From: Allantophomopsis cytisporea
Lineage: Eukaryota > Ascomycota > Leotiomycetes > Phacidiales > Phacidiaceae
Direction of reading: 5' to 3'
Assembly: GCA_024752435.1 (NCBI GenBank)
Contig: CP103035.1
Span: 1,984,001-2,048,000, forward strand
Length of the DNA stretch: 64,000 nucleotides
Numbering within the stretch: the stretch's first letter is position 1; each line of letters begins with the position of its first letter. The notes beneath the pieces were generated by a model, which searched no databases, was not told where the DNA came from, and saw only the letters and a program-made list of their open reading frames with translations. Positions 32,753 through 42,775 of this stretch are shown piece by piece. Made by a program: the position numbers and the translations under genes.

Positions 32753-35700
32753 TCATTTAGGTATCACCCGAGGTTTTTTGCACCTTGTAAACCAACTTTC
32801 GACGATCGACTGGATACTAGGTAACTGATCCGGTGGATTGAACCTCTTCCGAGAAGTCAACAGATTTGGTACTTTCTTAAAAACAAAGACCTCATCATCT
32901 GTTGACTCCTTGGTCGATGTAACTTCAGTGATTGTACCATCAAGAGAATCATGGTTTCTATCGAACTCCAGGTATATCCAATCCATGACGGGCCTTTGCT
33001 GGAGCTGGATTAAAGCTGCTTCTGAGACTTCAAGGCCATCATGACGGCATATTGCAAGCGCCTGGTTGAAAAGCAATTTTTTGTCGTCCCATAGAACCGA
33101 GAGATCTTTTCGATTAAATTTCAGAGTTGACATCGTTTCCTTTGACGAAATGACCGAGAAAAGATCTGGATCCTCTGACAGCTTGAAATCTTGGGAGGTT
33201 TCAGGCAGTCCATCAAAAGTCAACCCCCAAGGATCCGTTAATCGCTTGAATTCATCCGCAGAAACATAAACACCTTCCCATTCAGGCTCGCCACGCATGT
33301 CGAAAATGACTTCGGATTTCCGGAAACCGGTACTGTCATCAATGGTTCCAAAGAATCGAAGACATTCAGTCAGATTAACAGCCCGTGTGGCTTGATGATA
33401 ATGAAGCTGATGTTTGGCATTTATAAGATGAGACCAAAAGCCTCCTGGTGAAATACTTTGCGATTTGGATGGGTTTACTTTGAGCATCAATTCACAAAGC
33501 GAACAGGAAATGGGTTCTCTGTCCGAGCGCATACGTCGTAAGAGGTTATCGACAACAGCTACTGAACAGTAGACACCATTGTAGTCATCCTGATCGTCTA
33601 CTTCAACGACTTCTTTCAAACCCCGATCGATAAATGTGAATAATCTGTGGATTTTTTCGGAGCTGAGATTGTGATGGGCAAGCATTGACTGTACGACCCC
33701 GTCTCGCCGGATCATATCATCCTCGAATCTTCCGTCTGATGCAGCTGCCCTTGCTCGTACGACTGTGATGTGTCTTCGGATTGTAAAGGTGCTAAAGGGA
33801 AACTCATATTTGGCCAATTCGAACCCTGCGGCGAGAGACAAAGACTTTGCCAGTGAGGTTGGGGAAGTGCGACCATTGTCTGACATTGCCTGATTGATGA
33901 AAGCTTGGAAAGCGCGGTCTACAGGTATGTATGGAGCCTTTCTAGCTTGATTCACCTTCTTGGCTCGATGAACCTTATCGGCTCGAAGGATTTCATAAGC
34001 TTGATGGATTTCGTCAGCCTGCCAAGTCTTATCTTCTTGACGCGTCCTATCAGCTTGGATGATTTCTTTTGCTCGACAGATCTCATCATCTTGAGGGACC
34101 TCGATAATCCGACGAAAAGCATCAACTCGGCGGAGCTCGTCAGCTCGAAGGATCTTATTAGCCCGATTGACTTCCATAGCTTGGCGGATCTCAAGGTCTT
34201 GACGGGCATTATCAGCTTGAACGAGCTTATAAGCTTGACGAATCTTCTGGTCACCTTGAAGGGTCTTATTACCTTCAGGGTGTCCGGCATCTGGACAGAT
34301 CATACGAGCTTGGCGAACCCTGTCTGCACACCTGAATTCATCAGCCTGGCGTTTCTCATCAGCTTCGACTATCTTCTTAGCCACAAGAACTTGGTCGGCT
34401 CGGCGTATGTCGTCTGCTTGACTATTCTCGTGATCTTCGCGTTCCTCCATGTCTACGCGGATTATGCTTCTGTTGATCATAGATGATAGCGCATAGACGT
34501 CAGAGACACGAGCGTCACTCTGTACAGTGACTTCGGAGAACCCAGAGAGATACGCATGAGATGAATTGCAGCTGATAAGAACAGTCCCGGGTCGAATATC
34601 ATTGTGCTGCATGTTGTGTTTTTCGAGATACGCTATCGCTCCCAATATTTGTGCATATAGATGTCGTAAAAAGGGTTGTCCAACCAGTCCGACATCTAGC
34701 ATCCGTTCAAAGGTTTGACAGTCTAAATAGGGAGCTGCAATTGTAAAGATGTCGCCTTCGATGAACATCTCCCAGTATTGGACAATGTTTGGATGTGGCT
34801 GTTTCGTAAGAATTGGAATTGAACAAGAGTTTTGATCACATACCTTTAGTTCTTGAATCTGATTGTAGATTTTCAAACCTCGTAACTGGTTTTTACCATC
34901 AAATTCTTTTATGACGGACCATTTAGCTGTGAGGAGGTGTAGAGCCAAGGCTTGTTTAGATTTTGCAGGGATTGTCGCACCCTCAATGTGGTGATATTGT
35001 TCACTCCTGCTCAGCAGCCGCGAAGGAGGAGAAGCAGAAGAAGAGGAAGAAGATATAGTAGTGAATACAGATTTGGAAGCTGACACTATGCTGTCGCTAT
35101 CTGCTCTAGAGGGAGATATCATCACATCTGTGTCGTAAGGGATCTCCCAGAACCTTGGCACAAGTGGGAGAACAACCAGTATCGATATCTTGATGCTTCC
35201 TACTTCGATGTAGTTGGGTCGGTCAGGTAGTAAAGCGACTTGTTCCAAGCCGGATAAGTGACCAGATAATGCAAGAGGTCTTGATCGAGTCTTCTGCCAC
35301 GCACCTGCTTGACGAACCATGACTCCGTTGACCAAAGTACCATTGAGAGATATATCACGGAGCATTAACATACCACCAGAGGCATATATACTGAAGTGAT
35401 AACGACTTATTTTGTATCTTGATTGTGGTAATCGAACATCCGCTTTATCATGAGTACCGAAGATGTATTGCCCGGTCGACTTGGGAAGCCAGTCAACAAT
35501 TATATGGCTCATTGAAGTGGATGAGTCGTTGGTCACCGTTGATATGCTGCTCTCATCTCTAGCTAGCACCCGTCTCGGTGTATGGGGATTGAAGGGTCCC
35601 TCCCGAAGGCCATGCGCGCACAATTCGAATTGTTCGGCGTCGAAGCTGATAATCATAGCGGTGTTTTCGTCAGACCAGGCATCTTGTATATCCCGATTCC

Positions 35701-35773
35701 ATGTTCGAAGTCGTTTTACAGGCAGACTGGTACCTTCTGAGAGGTGGAAAGAAGATATTGTCGACATAACCAT
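32753..35773 (-). CDS. FHA domain plus pseudokinase with hexapeptide-repeat insert, about 1,006 aa
   Basis: Single long exon; I start at the first ATG (35773) because the open frame above it begins with a non-ATG codon. Residues about 90-150 form an FHA domain (phosphothreonine-binding): ISRYHFSIYASGG and RDISLNGTLVNG carry the conserved SxxH and NG. Residues about 285-430 have kinase-fold landmarks (KQPHPNIVQYWEMF, LYAQILGAIAYLEKHNMQHN). But HRD is HND and the DFG position reads SGFSE, so no Mg-binding Asp: a pseudokinase. Instead of a normal C-lobe, residues about 452-610 are a highly charged hexad repeat (see separate entry). The remaining 400 residues hold a PWGLTFDGLP-type segment and no domain I know. 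Likely a phospho-dependent scaffold. The frame is fully open, so it is probably under selection. Confidence 0.8.
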   Translation of the reverse strand: MVMSTISSFHLSEGTSLPVKRLRTWNRDIQDAWSDENTAMIISFDAEQFELCAHGLREGPFNPHTPRRVLARDESSISTVTNDSSTSMSHIIVDWLPKSTGQYIFGTHDKADVRLPQSRYKISRYHFSIYASGGMLMLRDISLNGTLVNGVMVRQAGAWQKTRSRPLALSGHLSGLEQVALLPDRPNYIEVGSIKISILVVLPLVPRFWEIPYDTDVMISPSRADSDSIVSASKSVFTTISSSSSSASPPSRLLSRSEQYHHIEGATIPAKSKQALALHLLTAKWSVIKEFDGKNQLRGLKIYNQIQELKVCDQNSCSIPILTKQPHPNIVQYWEMFIEGDIFTIAAPYLDCQTFERMLDVGLVGQPFLRHLYAQILGAIAYLEKHNMQHNDIRPGTVLISCNSSHAYLSGFSEVTVQSDARVSDVYALSSMINRSIIRVDMEEREDHENSQADDIRRADQVLVAKKIVEADEKRQADEFRCADRVRQARMICPDAGHPEGNKTLQGDQKIRQAYKLVQADNARQDLEIRQAMEVNRANKILRADELRRVDAFRRIIEVPQDDEICRAKEIIQADRTRQEDKTWQADEIHQAYEILRADKVHRAKKVNQARKAPYIPVDRAFQAFINQAMSDNGRTSPTSLAKSLSLAAGFELAKYEFPFSTFTIRRHITVVRARAAASDGRFEDDMIRRDGVVQSMLAHHNLSSEKIHRLFTFIDRGLKEVVEVDDQDDYNGVYCSVAVVDNLLRRMRSDREPISCSLCELMLKVNPSKSQSISPGGFWSHLINAKHQLHYHQATRAVNLTECLRFFGTIDDSTGFRKSEVIFDMRGEPEWEGVYVSADEFKRLTDPWGLTFDGLPETSQDFKLSEDPDLFSVISSKETMSTLKFNRKDLSVLWDDKKLLFNQALAICRHDGLEVSEAALIQLQQRPVMDWIYLEFDRNHDSLDGTITEVTSTKESTDDEVFVFKKVPNLLTSRKRFNPPDQLPSIQSIVESWFTRCKKPRVIPK
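33938..34423 (-). repeat. About 26 tandem 18-bp coding units (hexapeptide repeat)
   Basis: The pseudokinase insert reads as hexads: ADDIRR ADQVLV AKKIVE, later ADNARQ DLEIRQ AMEVNR, then ADEIHQ AYEILR ADKVHR. The consensus is A-[DKY]-[EK]-[IV]-x-[RQ]. Period six is kept over about 160 residues with one slightly irregular unit set near CPDAGHPEGN. In DNA this is an 18-bp minisatellite whose copies have diverged at synonymous and outer positions while keeping Ala, the acid/base pattern and the final R/Q. Confidence 0.85.
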
Positions 35774-36191
35774 AACAATGAGTCGTATGAATGTCAAGCA
35801 ACCAAGTAAAAAGTACAATTTGCAGGAGAATTCGAGAGCCGAATTACCATACTATTTAAACACTTGTAAATACTACGCATCAAAGATCCTTGGACGAGGA
35901 TGCTGAAGTAATATCCCAGCATGTACCTGTTGGATCCTCAGTATGACAGAAAATGGCGAGCGCCTGAGACATGCCGATTCATTCATAATCCTTGCTCATC
36001 CGCAGTATGGTTTCTAGGTTCACCCGGGAACAATTGATACTGTATGCCCAATTACAAATTTTGGTGCGTATAGTCACGTGTAAATATGTATATATATTGG
36101 TCGTCACTGGGGATGATAAGCTTGAGTTGCGCGAGTTTCACTTTCGTTTGCCGTACCTATTTCACTATCCATCCTAATAAACGATCAACAA
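35774..36191. promoter_or_regulatory. Divergent upstream region
   Basis: Lies between the start of the FHA/pseudokinase gene (minus) and the ORF beginning near 36192 (plus). AT-rich; no specific element recognised beyond TATATAT runs near 36090. Confidence 0.3.
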
Positions 36192-37048
36192 TTGACAACT
36201 GCTGTCTTCTTTGATGATAACACGAATCACAACAAGCGACACGCATTCTTCGATATGGGTTACGAAAAGCTATGCGTAGACCTCATTGTCGATTTGGAGG
36301 AGCGCGGATTACCTCTTCCACAGGACCTGCTGCCACAGTGGAATGCTGAAAGATTGTTTCGGCAATTCGTGAAGCACATTTGCGACAACAAATACAATTC
36401 TCTGCCTACCAAACCAAAACTCAATTACGGCGACTTGCAACGGCTTCAACCTTTGGCGGATAAATTCAACTTTGACATGTTTTCTGAGGGATATTCAGAA
36501 GATGATGACGATTATTATCATAGAAAATTCAATGCATTGATGAAATATGCAGTTGATTCAAATCACGCTGACAAACGACCGGCAAGCCCAATACCACCAC
36601 CCACTCCAACGCCTTCGAGTCCATCGATTCCTTCAATGTCAGCATGCGAATTAGAGCAAAGGGGATGGATTAAGCCTCCGCTGCGGGACACCCGGATCAG
36701 ACCTCTGAATGGGAGGATATCGAAGGCTGGGAAACAATCGATCCGAAGAAAGAACGGTACAATCGACACAAGTACGGAGCTCGCCGCCATCACTTTTCGA
36801 TCTCAAATACTGATGGCTCCATCAGGCAGATGCTTGAATGCCACAGCCACCAGCACCCTCTGTTCAAAGCCGATTTCATCTCGCAGAAGATTAAAGCAAC
36901 AACCAAAAACAGCATACCCGCAACCCCGAAACGCCTTTCAACTACAAGAAGCTTCCAAGCCCAACGAAGGGCCGTGGCGTGGCAGGCTAAGATCCAGGTG
37001 ATGCCGGGAGCATTACGTGTACATGGCCAGCAACCTTGTTCACTCTAA
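36192..37048 (+). CDS. Hypothetical protein, apparent internal frameshift
   Basis: The open frame from 36192 (first ATG at 36255, MGYEKLCVDLIVDLEERGLP) encodes a helical first half, an acidic SEDDDDYYH patch and a Pro/Ser-rich linker. From about 36685 the frame becomes R/T/S-rich and repetitive, while the +1-shifted frame reads like real protein (SEWEDIEGWETIDPKKERYN, HHFSISNTDGSIRQMLECHS) and runs to 37048. I see no intron that would join them, so one base has probably been lost or gained near 36685. No family recognised. An upstream exon is possible because the frame is open above the first ATG. Confidence 0.45.
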
Positions 37049-38508
37049 GCATACCCTGCGGTAACTGGGTACTGCGGCTTTATCAAATCTCTATGACAAC
37101 AGCTTCACCTTGCAAATTCGGGCATCTTGGGTGACGTTCACAGCTCAAATATTGCATCATTCGGAAACCATAAAGTATCCGCAGTGATAGCGCGGTTGGC
37201 ACTGTACGAGCGGTGAAGGAGTATGAGTTTGTGGATTTTGCCCGATGAGGAGTGCGTGAGCGAGGAGATGGTAGTGTGATGTCCAGACACTCTTTTGTGA
37301 CGGCGAATTCTGGATTCCATATCATTACTAGGTAGTTGCATGTTCATCCCCCAGCAGATACTGATATCTAATAAAAAGTCTTGCAGAAGCGTGCGTACTG
37401 GGATCGCGGGGAACGTCACGAAGGGGCCCCGAAGGCAGTTAACGGATTGTATTGGACCGAACCCGTCCCAAAAGCATGTCAAGGGCCGCAACTATGATAC
37501 TGTACCTGGGATTGTGCCGGGTGCGGCAATAGGATTGAGGAGTGAAAGCAGAGGACGAGCCGCTAAGCCGTTTCTGTAAAAGCGAGAACGTCAACTCTCA
37601 CACATACCTATATAGTCTAGTGTAAGAAACATAGTCTCTCTGCCAATCGGTCTTTCAAGGCTACGTAATTCAACGCTGAACATAGAGAATAGATATCTAC
37701 ATGTGCTAACCAAAATGAGACGAAGGCAGGCATTAGCCATTTGACATTAAGTGTATGCAATCATGCTTTCGGTTTCAGGTAGGATACCATGTTAATCCAA
37801 AACCGTAGCCGCTAATAAGCCAGACGCCTCCGCGTAAGCCGAATATCGCTCATAATCGTAGGTTGCATAGCGGGGTGTTGAAATGCAGCCGTCATGCATG
37901 ATCATCTTCGAATCGACGTGCTGCTCCTTGTACCGTCCGAATGACATTATATATCCTAACACTCACGTATGCAGACACAAAACAGGGCCTCAACAAAGTG
38001 ACTAGTCGTCGGTTGGAACAAGGTATTTGATGGAAGGATGTGTTGCAGACGTATGAGTAAGAATGATTGGAGCAACAGTAATCGGAAGTAGCGGTGTCAA
38101 GTTGAGCTTAGCACTTGTTATACAGGTACGTGCATGTTGCATTTTCGTAGATCAGTAGACACAGCATTTCAAAGTGGATAACGAATAGATTCTGCACTTG
38201 TACTCAGCTGATGGGCTCGAATTTCCGCAAAATATAACATGTCAACGTTGCTGTGTGTGCGATACGGTTTGTGAAACATAATAGTGGAGCTATGCGTATT
38301 AGTCAACTTACCCAAAATGGTTAGCGAACGTCGTCATATTCAGGAGGGCTTTGCGGTCGAGTAAGCCTAATCAGTATCAAATTGATCCTTTTGGGAAGTG
38401 CTGTCCTTGGTCTGCAATGTTAATGCAAGTTTCTTCCTTGAGTACGCCATTAAGGACATCTAGCATCTTACAATCACTGTTCTGTCTCAAAGGATTCGCA
38501 TAACTGCA
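37049..38508. other. Gene-free stretch with one dispersed-repeat copy
   Basis: About 1.5 kb with no credible gene. It contains repeat copy B at about 37556-37600. Short frames on both strands at 37083-37579 are unsupported. Confidence 0.45.
37556..37600 (+). repeat. Dispersed repeat family, copy B
   Basis: Reads GAGCCGCTAAGCCGTTTCTG, then TAAAAGCGAGAACGTCAACT. It shares the order CCRCTAAGCCR...GTAA...GCGAGARC with copies at 40930, 42727 and (inverted) 49248. Differences are mostly G/A and C/T transitions. Confidence 0.5.
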
Positions 38509-39338
38509 ATGTCAGATCTCATTAACATTGAGGAGATAGAACTACCACCTTCAGCAAACGACTGTTTGAATAAGTTTCGAAGATGGCTTGACCAGGATGA
38601 AACTCTATTCGAGCCAAGTGGAAACTCGCAGTACTGTACAGACTCAAAGCTGGTTCAAAATTTCACCCCTCTTATTAAAGAGTTGAACGTTCCTGCTTTG
38701 GTATATTCAACCCTACGTCCCCTTGTTGACACCTAGCTGACTACAAGATCTAGTGTAGCACTCGCAAAGTTCAACTAGTTGTATGGAAAATCTTGGGTAA
38801 TACGAAATTATCTTCAACAGACTCTCCATGGTTCATATTCCCAGTACACATCGACAACGGAATCTTACCAACTCTGTCTAGCGTTCCACCTACTTCCCGC
38901 ACTTCTGCCACTTCCAGTACCCTATTTGAGTTGAAACTTGGATGGGGAATCAAGATCTCAAGAGGTGATGTGTGGATTACTCCAGGTGTGGTCTGTATAG
39001 TGCTTTCACCATATGATTCGTCAAGAGGAGGCGTAGACGGCGGATCGCGGGAGTTCGTGTATGAGCCGACAAAGTCATTTCTCGCTAATTAAGAGCCAAT
39101 TCATTTCCAGCGAGATCAAAATAGCATATTTGGATACTTCAAAGCTGTCTATCTTGGTGGATGTAGAAGGATGGTTTTCGGACGACGCGGACAGGCTGAA
39201 ATGCTCATCTTCCGGCTACATCAGCATAGGATCAATGAAAGTGAGGACGAATTACCAGGTATGGATTCCCTCAATAGTGGCACTTGTGGTGGATATCTGT
39301 CACCTTGTATATTGTCTACCAATATAAGCGATGTATAA
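38509..39338 (+). CDS. Hypothetical protein, three exons, 240 aa
   Basis: Exons 38509-38700, 38754-39056 and 39111-39338. The introns have GTATAT...ATCTAG (branch GCTGAC) and GTGTAT...TTTCCAG (branch GCTAAT) ends. All joins are phase 0 and the frame closes with TAA. The start ATG at 38509 gives MSDLINIEEIELPPSAND. Exon 2 has VQLVVWKILGN and a hydrophilic Ser/Thr segment. Exon 3 is basic (GGCRRMVFGRRGQAEM). No domain recognised. Its last 39 bases overlap the 3' end of the convergent gene 39300-40931. Confidence 0.6.
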
Positions 39339-40931
39339 TAATTCCATAAGAAAGTACGTACTGATGCTATGGTCTCTTATTGCTTGATTCGTCGGAGATG
39401 GGGCTTGAACTGGCTGCGTCAATTTCAATCTTGAAATTGCTGTAAACTCCTCGTCGCTGACTCGTATTTTCGAACCTAGAGCATTGAATCAGTAGTGTTT
39501 TGGTATTTGCGATAGACCTTTCTCACCAATGTTTGATCCATCATGTATGCCTAGGGATTGATAAGTAGAATCTGGTGTGTTGAGGTGGAATTCAATGCTA
39601 CTTGACTTGAACGGGTCTGACAGCCCACTGCGGACAGTCGATCCGAGTTCATGAGCACCTGTACTCGCACATATGTCTTTAAGTCCTAGAGTATTCAAGT
39701 ATGAAACGATTGCTTTATGCTTGTCACCCCTTAGTGGTACTGCGTGCTCCCAACTACAGACGTCAGTATGTAGCAAGGTCAAGTTAGGGAAGAGTATTGA
39801 TTTACAAATGATTGCCCAGTTCTGGAAGGACAAACAAACAACCAGGTCCCCCAAGTGACTCGCTCAACTTGTCATACCTCAACCCAGCCGCTACCCATTT
39901 CTTGATGTTCTTCTTAATGGTTTCGGGCGAATCCAGTACGCTTCCAGAACTAAGAAAAAACCTAAGAAGATGGTCCATTTTCTTAGCTGTTAACTGCTCT
40001 ATGTTGAGGAAACAGGCCAAGTCGTAAAAGAGGAGCGTAAGAAATCTCCATCGAATAACATCGGATTTTTGGCGACTTTCTACAGTCAAAAGGCTCTTGT
40101 AAAATGTAGACAGATCAGAGACCTTTAACTGAGGAGTGTCGGCCAGCAAACTTGTCTCATCTAAGAAAGTGGTCGAGTTATTGCGCCACCGCTCAAAATC
40201 ATTCTTTATCTCATCGGGGACTCCAATGTCTGTGCCTGAGATTTGTAAAATGCGCTTCAGCTTTTCATCCCTCTGTATAATTTTCACCAAAGAACCATCT
40301 ATTGAACTCGGTTTCGAGGGTTTGGAAATCGAATCGGACCGAACCTTTGTCCTCGGAACAATTCTCGTGCCTCCAGCGCTCTTCACTGATGCCTGTCGTG
40401 AGGCTTGAACCCTTGGCCTAGTGATTTGGGGCGGACAGGGAGCACTCGTAATCGAATGACTGGTAGTAGACAACGTTGACGGCCGTGAGCTGAGTTCGGG
40501 CCTGACGTCTTCAATCAACGGCGAACTTGGCTCTCCATCCAGGTGAGACGAAAATATTCTTCGAAGATTTGCAGAGGACTTCGACGATAACGACGGGGCA
40601 ACGATTGACAACGTTTTCACTACCTGTATCGGTCAGTGACTGTATGTAGCTCGATGTGGGAGACAATTGCATTTTCATCTTGAAGCAGGTCATCTAGTGT
40701 CTGGTGGCTGCCCAGATAGTCGATAGTACTGAGCTCAGCGCCCATTACGGTTGTTTTCCAGAGACTTAACACAGATTCCCTGGGAATATTGATGCGAATT
40801 CGAGTTGAAATCAGATGGGAAGTATTTGTTTGAGCATCTGGTAGAGGACTGCTTGGGGATGATTGTGCTGAACTTTGGATTGCCCCAAAGCGGTGACGGC
40901 TGAATGCCCGTTCGGGAGCTATGATAGTCAA
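39300..40931 (-). CDS. Hypothetical protein, four exons, possibly 5'-truncated
   Basis: Exons: from 40931 or ATG 40745 to 40665; 40623-39806; 39753-39527; 39475-39300. Introns 2 and 3 (GTAAAT...TCTGTAG, GTGAGA...CTCTAG) join in phase; intron 1 (40664-40624, GTCTCC...GATACAG, branch CTGAC) is less certain. Exon 2 has a Ser/Pro-rich linker followed by a helical domain (SLVKIIQRDEKLKRILQISG, RWRFLTLLFYDLACFLNIEQ, KMDHLLRFFLSSG), then WEHAVPLRGDKHKAIVSYLN. No known family. Upstream, a dispersed repeat (copy C) abuts the open frame, so the native N-terminus may have been cut. Confidence 0.6.
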
Positions 40932-41005
40932 GCCACTAAGCCACTAAGCCACTTGCGAAACTGCGAGAGCACGAGCTCCTATGTTTCCAAAAAAAGACTA
41001 GCAGT
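40930..41005 (+). repeat. Dispersed repeat family, copy C
   Basis: GCCACTAAGCCACTAAGCCA (a 10-bp unit duplicated), followed by CTTGCGAAACTGCGAGAGCA, CGAGCTCCTATGTTTCC, and GACTAGCAG. It matches the reverse complement of copy A over about 70 bp, including TTTCC...A-rich...CTAGCAG at the right end. Confidence 0.6.
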
Positions 41006-41348
41006 GTTAATGATGCACGTTCCGCTACTTCTCACGCCAACAACTCATTTGGAGACAGGACGGCAGTGGTAATCTCGCAATTGTATCATTGATACTCCGA
41101 ATTATGTACTGAGTGGCCGCTGGCGCAATGTGCGAGTATATGTATCCCAAGAGCACAAAAATGACACTCATTTGTCAATGTTGAGCAATGGTTGTAAATG
41201 CTTGAGGAAGATCACAGATTATCACTACTTAGAAACATGTTCCAAATAACGTTACTGCAGCCTAGCCGCGAAATACAAATCACTATGGAAATAGACATCA
41301 AAATCACATCAGGATTGGCCTTGAGCTATCTGACAGAGTAGAAATTCT

Positions 41349-42260
41349 TCACTTCCTGGTTCCCTCTGAAACCTGCCCCCAACCCGGCTGAAAATACGTC
41401 AAGCTGCTATTGAACCATGTCGCATGATATTGTAAGCTACAGATTTGAAGTCGAAGGGCAACGGCGGTAATCGTTGCAGCATGTTGAGGGGGAAATTTGC
41501 ACAAAAGTCGGTTGAGTAGTATGTCGATGTAGGATAAGAGAAAAGCGCCATCAATCCTGTAGGAACGAATGAAGCTCTCAAGATCTGTTAGATCTGGGAG
41601 CGAGCAGTTGCCTCTTATAATGCCCCATGATCTGTCGAAAGTGCAAAACTCCTTGACAACACGGTCTATAGACCAAAGGATCGGGTCGTCAGAAGATAGA
41701 TCGAGCACTGCAACTTTAATGTCCCCCATAAGCAATTGAGCAAGTGTAACATGTCGACGTTTTGGTATAAGCACGGGGAATCCCAGTGGCGAGAATTGAT
41801 GATGCTGAGCGCTTGGATTGAACCCTCCGAAGTCTGAGGTGTTCGACTTCTGGGTCTTGGAATCGTTTGTGAATATGGCGTCTATCTGAGAAGCTCCGAA
41901 GGGTATGTTGGCGCTCTTGCCGATTTCTCTCTGAATTCTTGGACCTAGTGATCTTTAGCTTTTGCAGTACCGTCTTGATACGTGCTTACTACTCTTAATG
42001 GGTAAGAAGGCATCTTCTTCCGTGTTGATTTCTTCGGATTTTCTTTTGTTTTGTCCGTTTGAATATGCAGTCGAAAGGGCAGTATCAACATTATTGTGAG
42101 AATGACCGGCCGTTGACTTGTGAGCAAGACTGTAGAACTCAAACACCTTCCCATTGGTTTCATCTGGAAGCCGTTGTACACAATTGGTGCGCAGAGGTGT
42201 TAAAAAGACATCGAAAGGTAGGCCGTTTGCCCAATTGACAAGATCTGATGCAGAAGACAT
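41349..42260 (-). CDS. Hypothetical protein, two exons, 288 aa
   Basis: Exon 1 42260-41990 (MSSASDLVNWANGLPFDVFL), intron 41989-41945 (GTAAGC, branch-like GCTAAAG, CACTAG), exon 2 41944-41349. The phase 1 join is clean and gives a 289-codon frame with stop. The middle is Ser/Asn/Gln-rich. The C-terminal 140 residues are helical (RRHVTLAQLLMGDIKVAVLD, LLNRLLCKFPPQHAATITAV). No domain recognised. The ATG at 42260 is chosen because the open frame above it lacks good context. This is one of a group of similar-sized orphan genes between 36 and 51 kb. Confidence 0.6.
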
Positions 42261-42726
42261 ATTTCCTGATTGAACGGAAAATGTAGAACGTTGGAAAGAG
42301 AAGTGAAGAATTGCGATTGAGGTCAAGATTCTGACACCCTCTACTTAAAACCTTTCTTCGGTAGACTTGACAAACCCAAATCAACAAGTGACGAAATTTG
42401 TAGTCGTCATACCGCGTGTTATCTCACATTTGTCAGTAACAGCCCAACTCCTCTATCTTGCGAATAGCTTCTGGCTAAGATGAATATAGAAGAATGACCG
42501 CTACTTACAGGAGGTGCTTCGCAAATTACTGGCTGTGTATAACCCTGCATACATGCATCACTTCAGCTTTGTTGAGTTTTGAGACATAGTGGCTCTGACA
42601 GGTGACTCAACGCTCAGAGACGCTGTTTATAACTTGCAAATATAGTGAGATCAAGGCGCAGTGAAACAGACGGTATCCTTGACATATAGAAGCAAGGTTG
42701 TCAGGAGTGACATTCAGAATAACAAG

Positions 42727-42775
42727 TGAGCTGCTAAGCCATATATGTAAACGTGAGAGAACAAGCTCTCGCATT
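42727..42775 (+). repeat. Dispersed repeat family, copy D
   Basis: GAGCTGCTAAGCCATATATG, then TAAACGTGAGAGAACAAGCTCTCGC. It contains the same CTAAGCC block and a hairpin-forming GAGAG...CTCTC as copies A-C; the most diverged of the four. Confidence 0.45.

Noticed and set aside
33905..34486. 193-codon plus-strand ORF of Leu/Ile/Ser-rich sequence
   Set aside because: It is the antisense of the hexapeptide repeat; its repetitive hydrophobic text is a by-product of the minisatellite.
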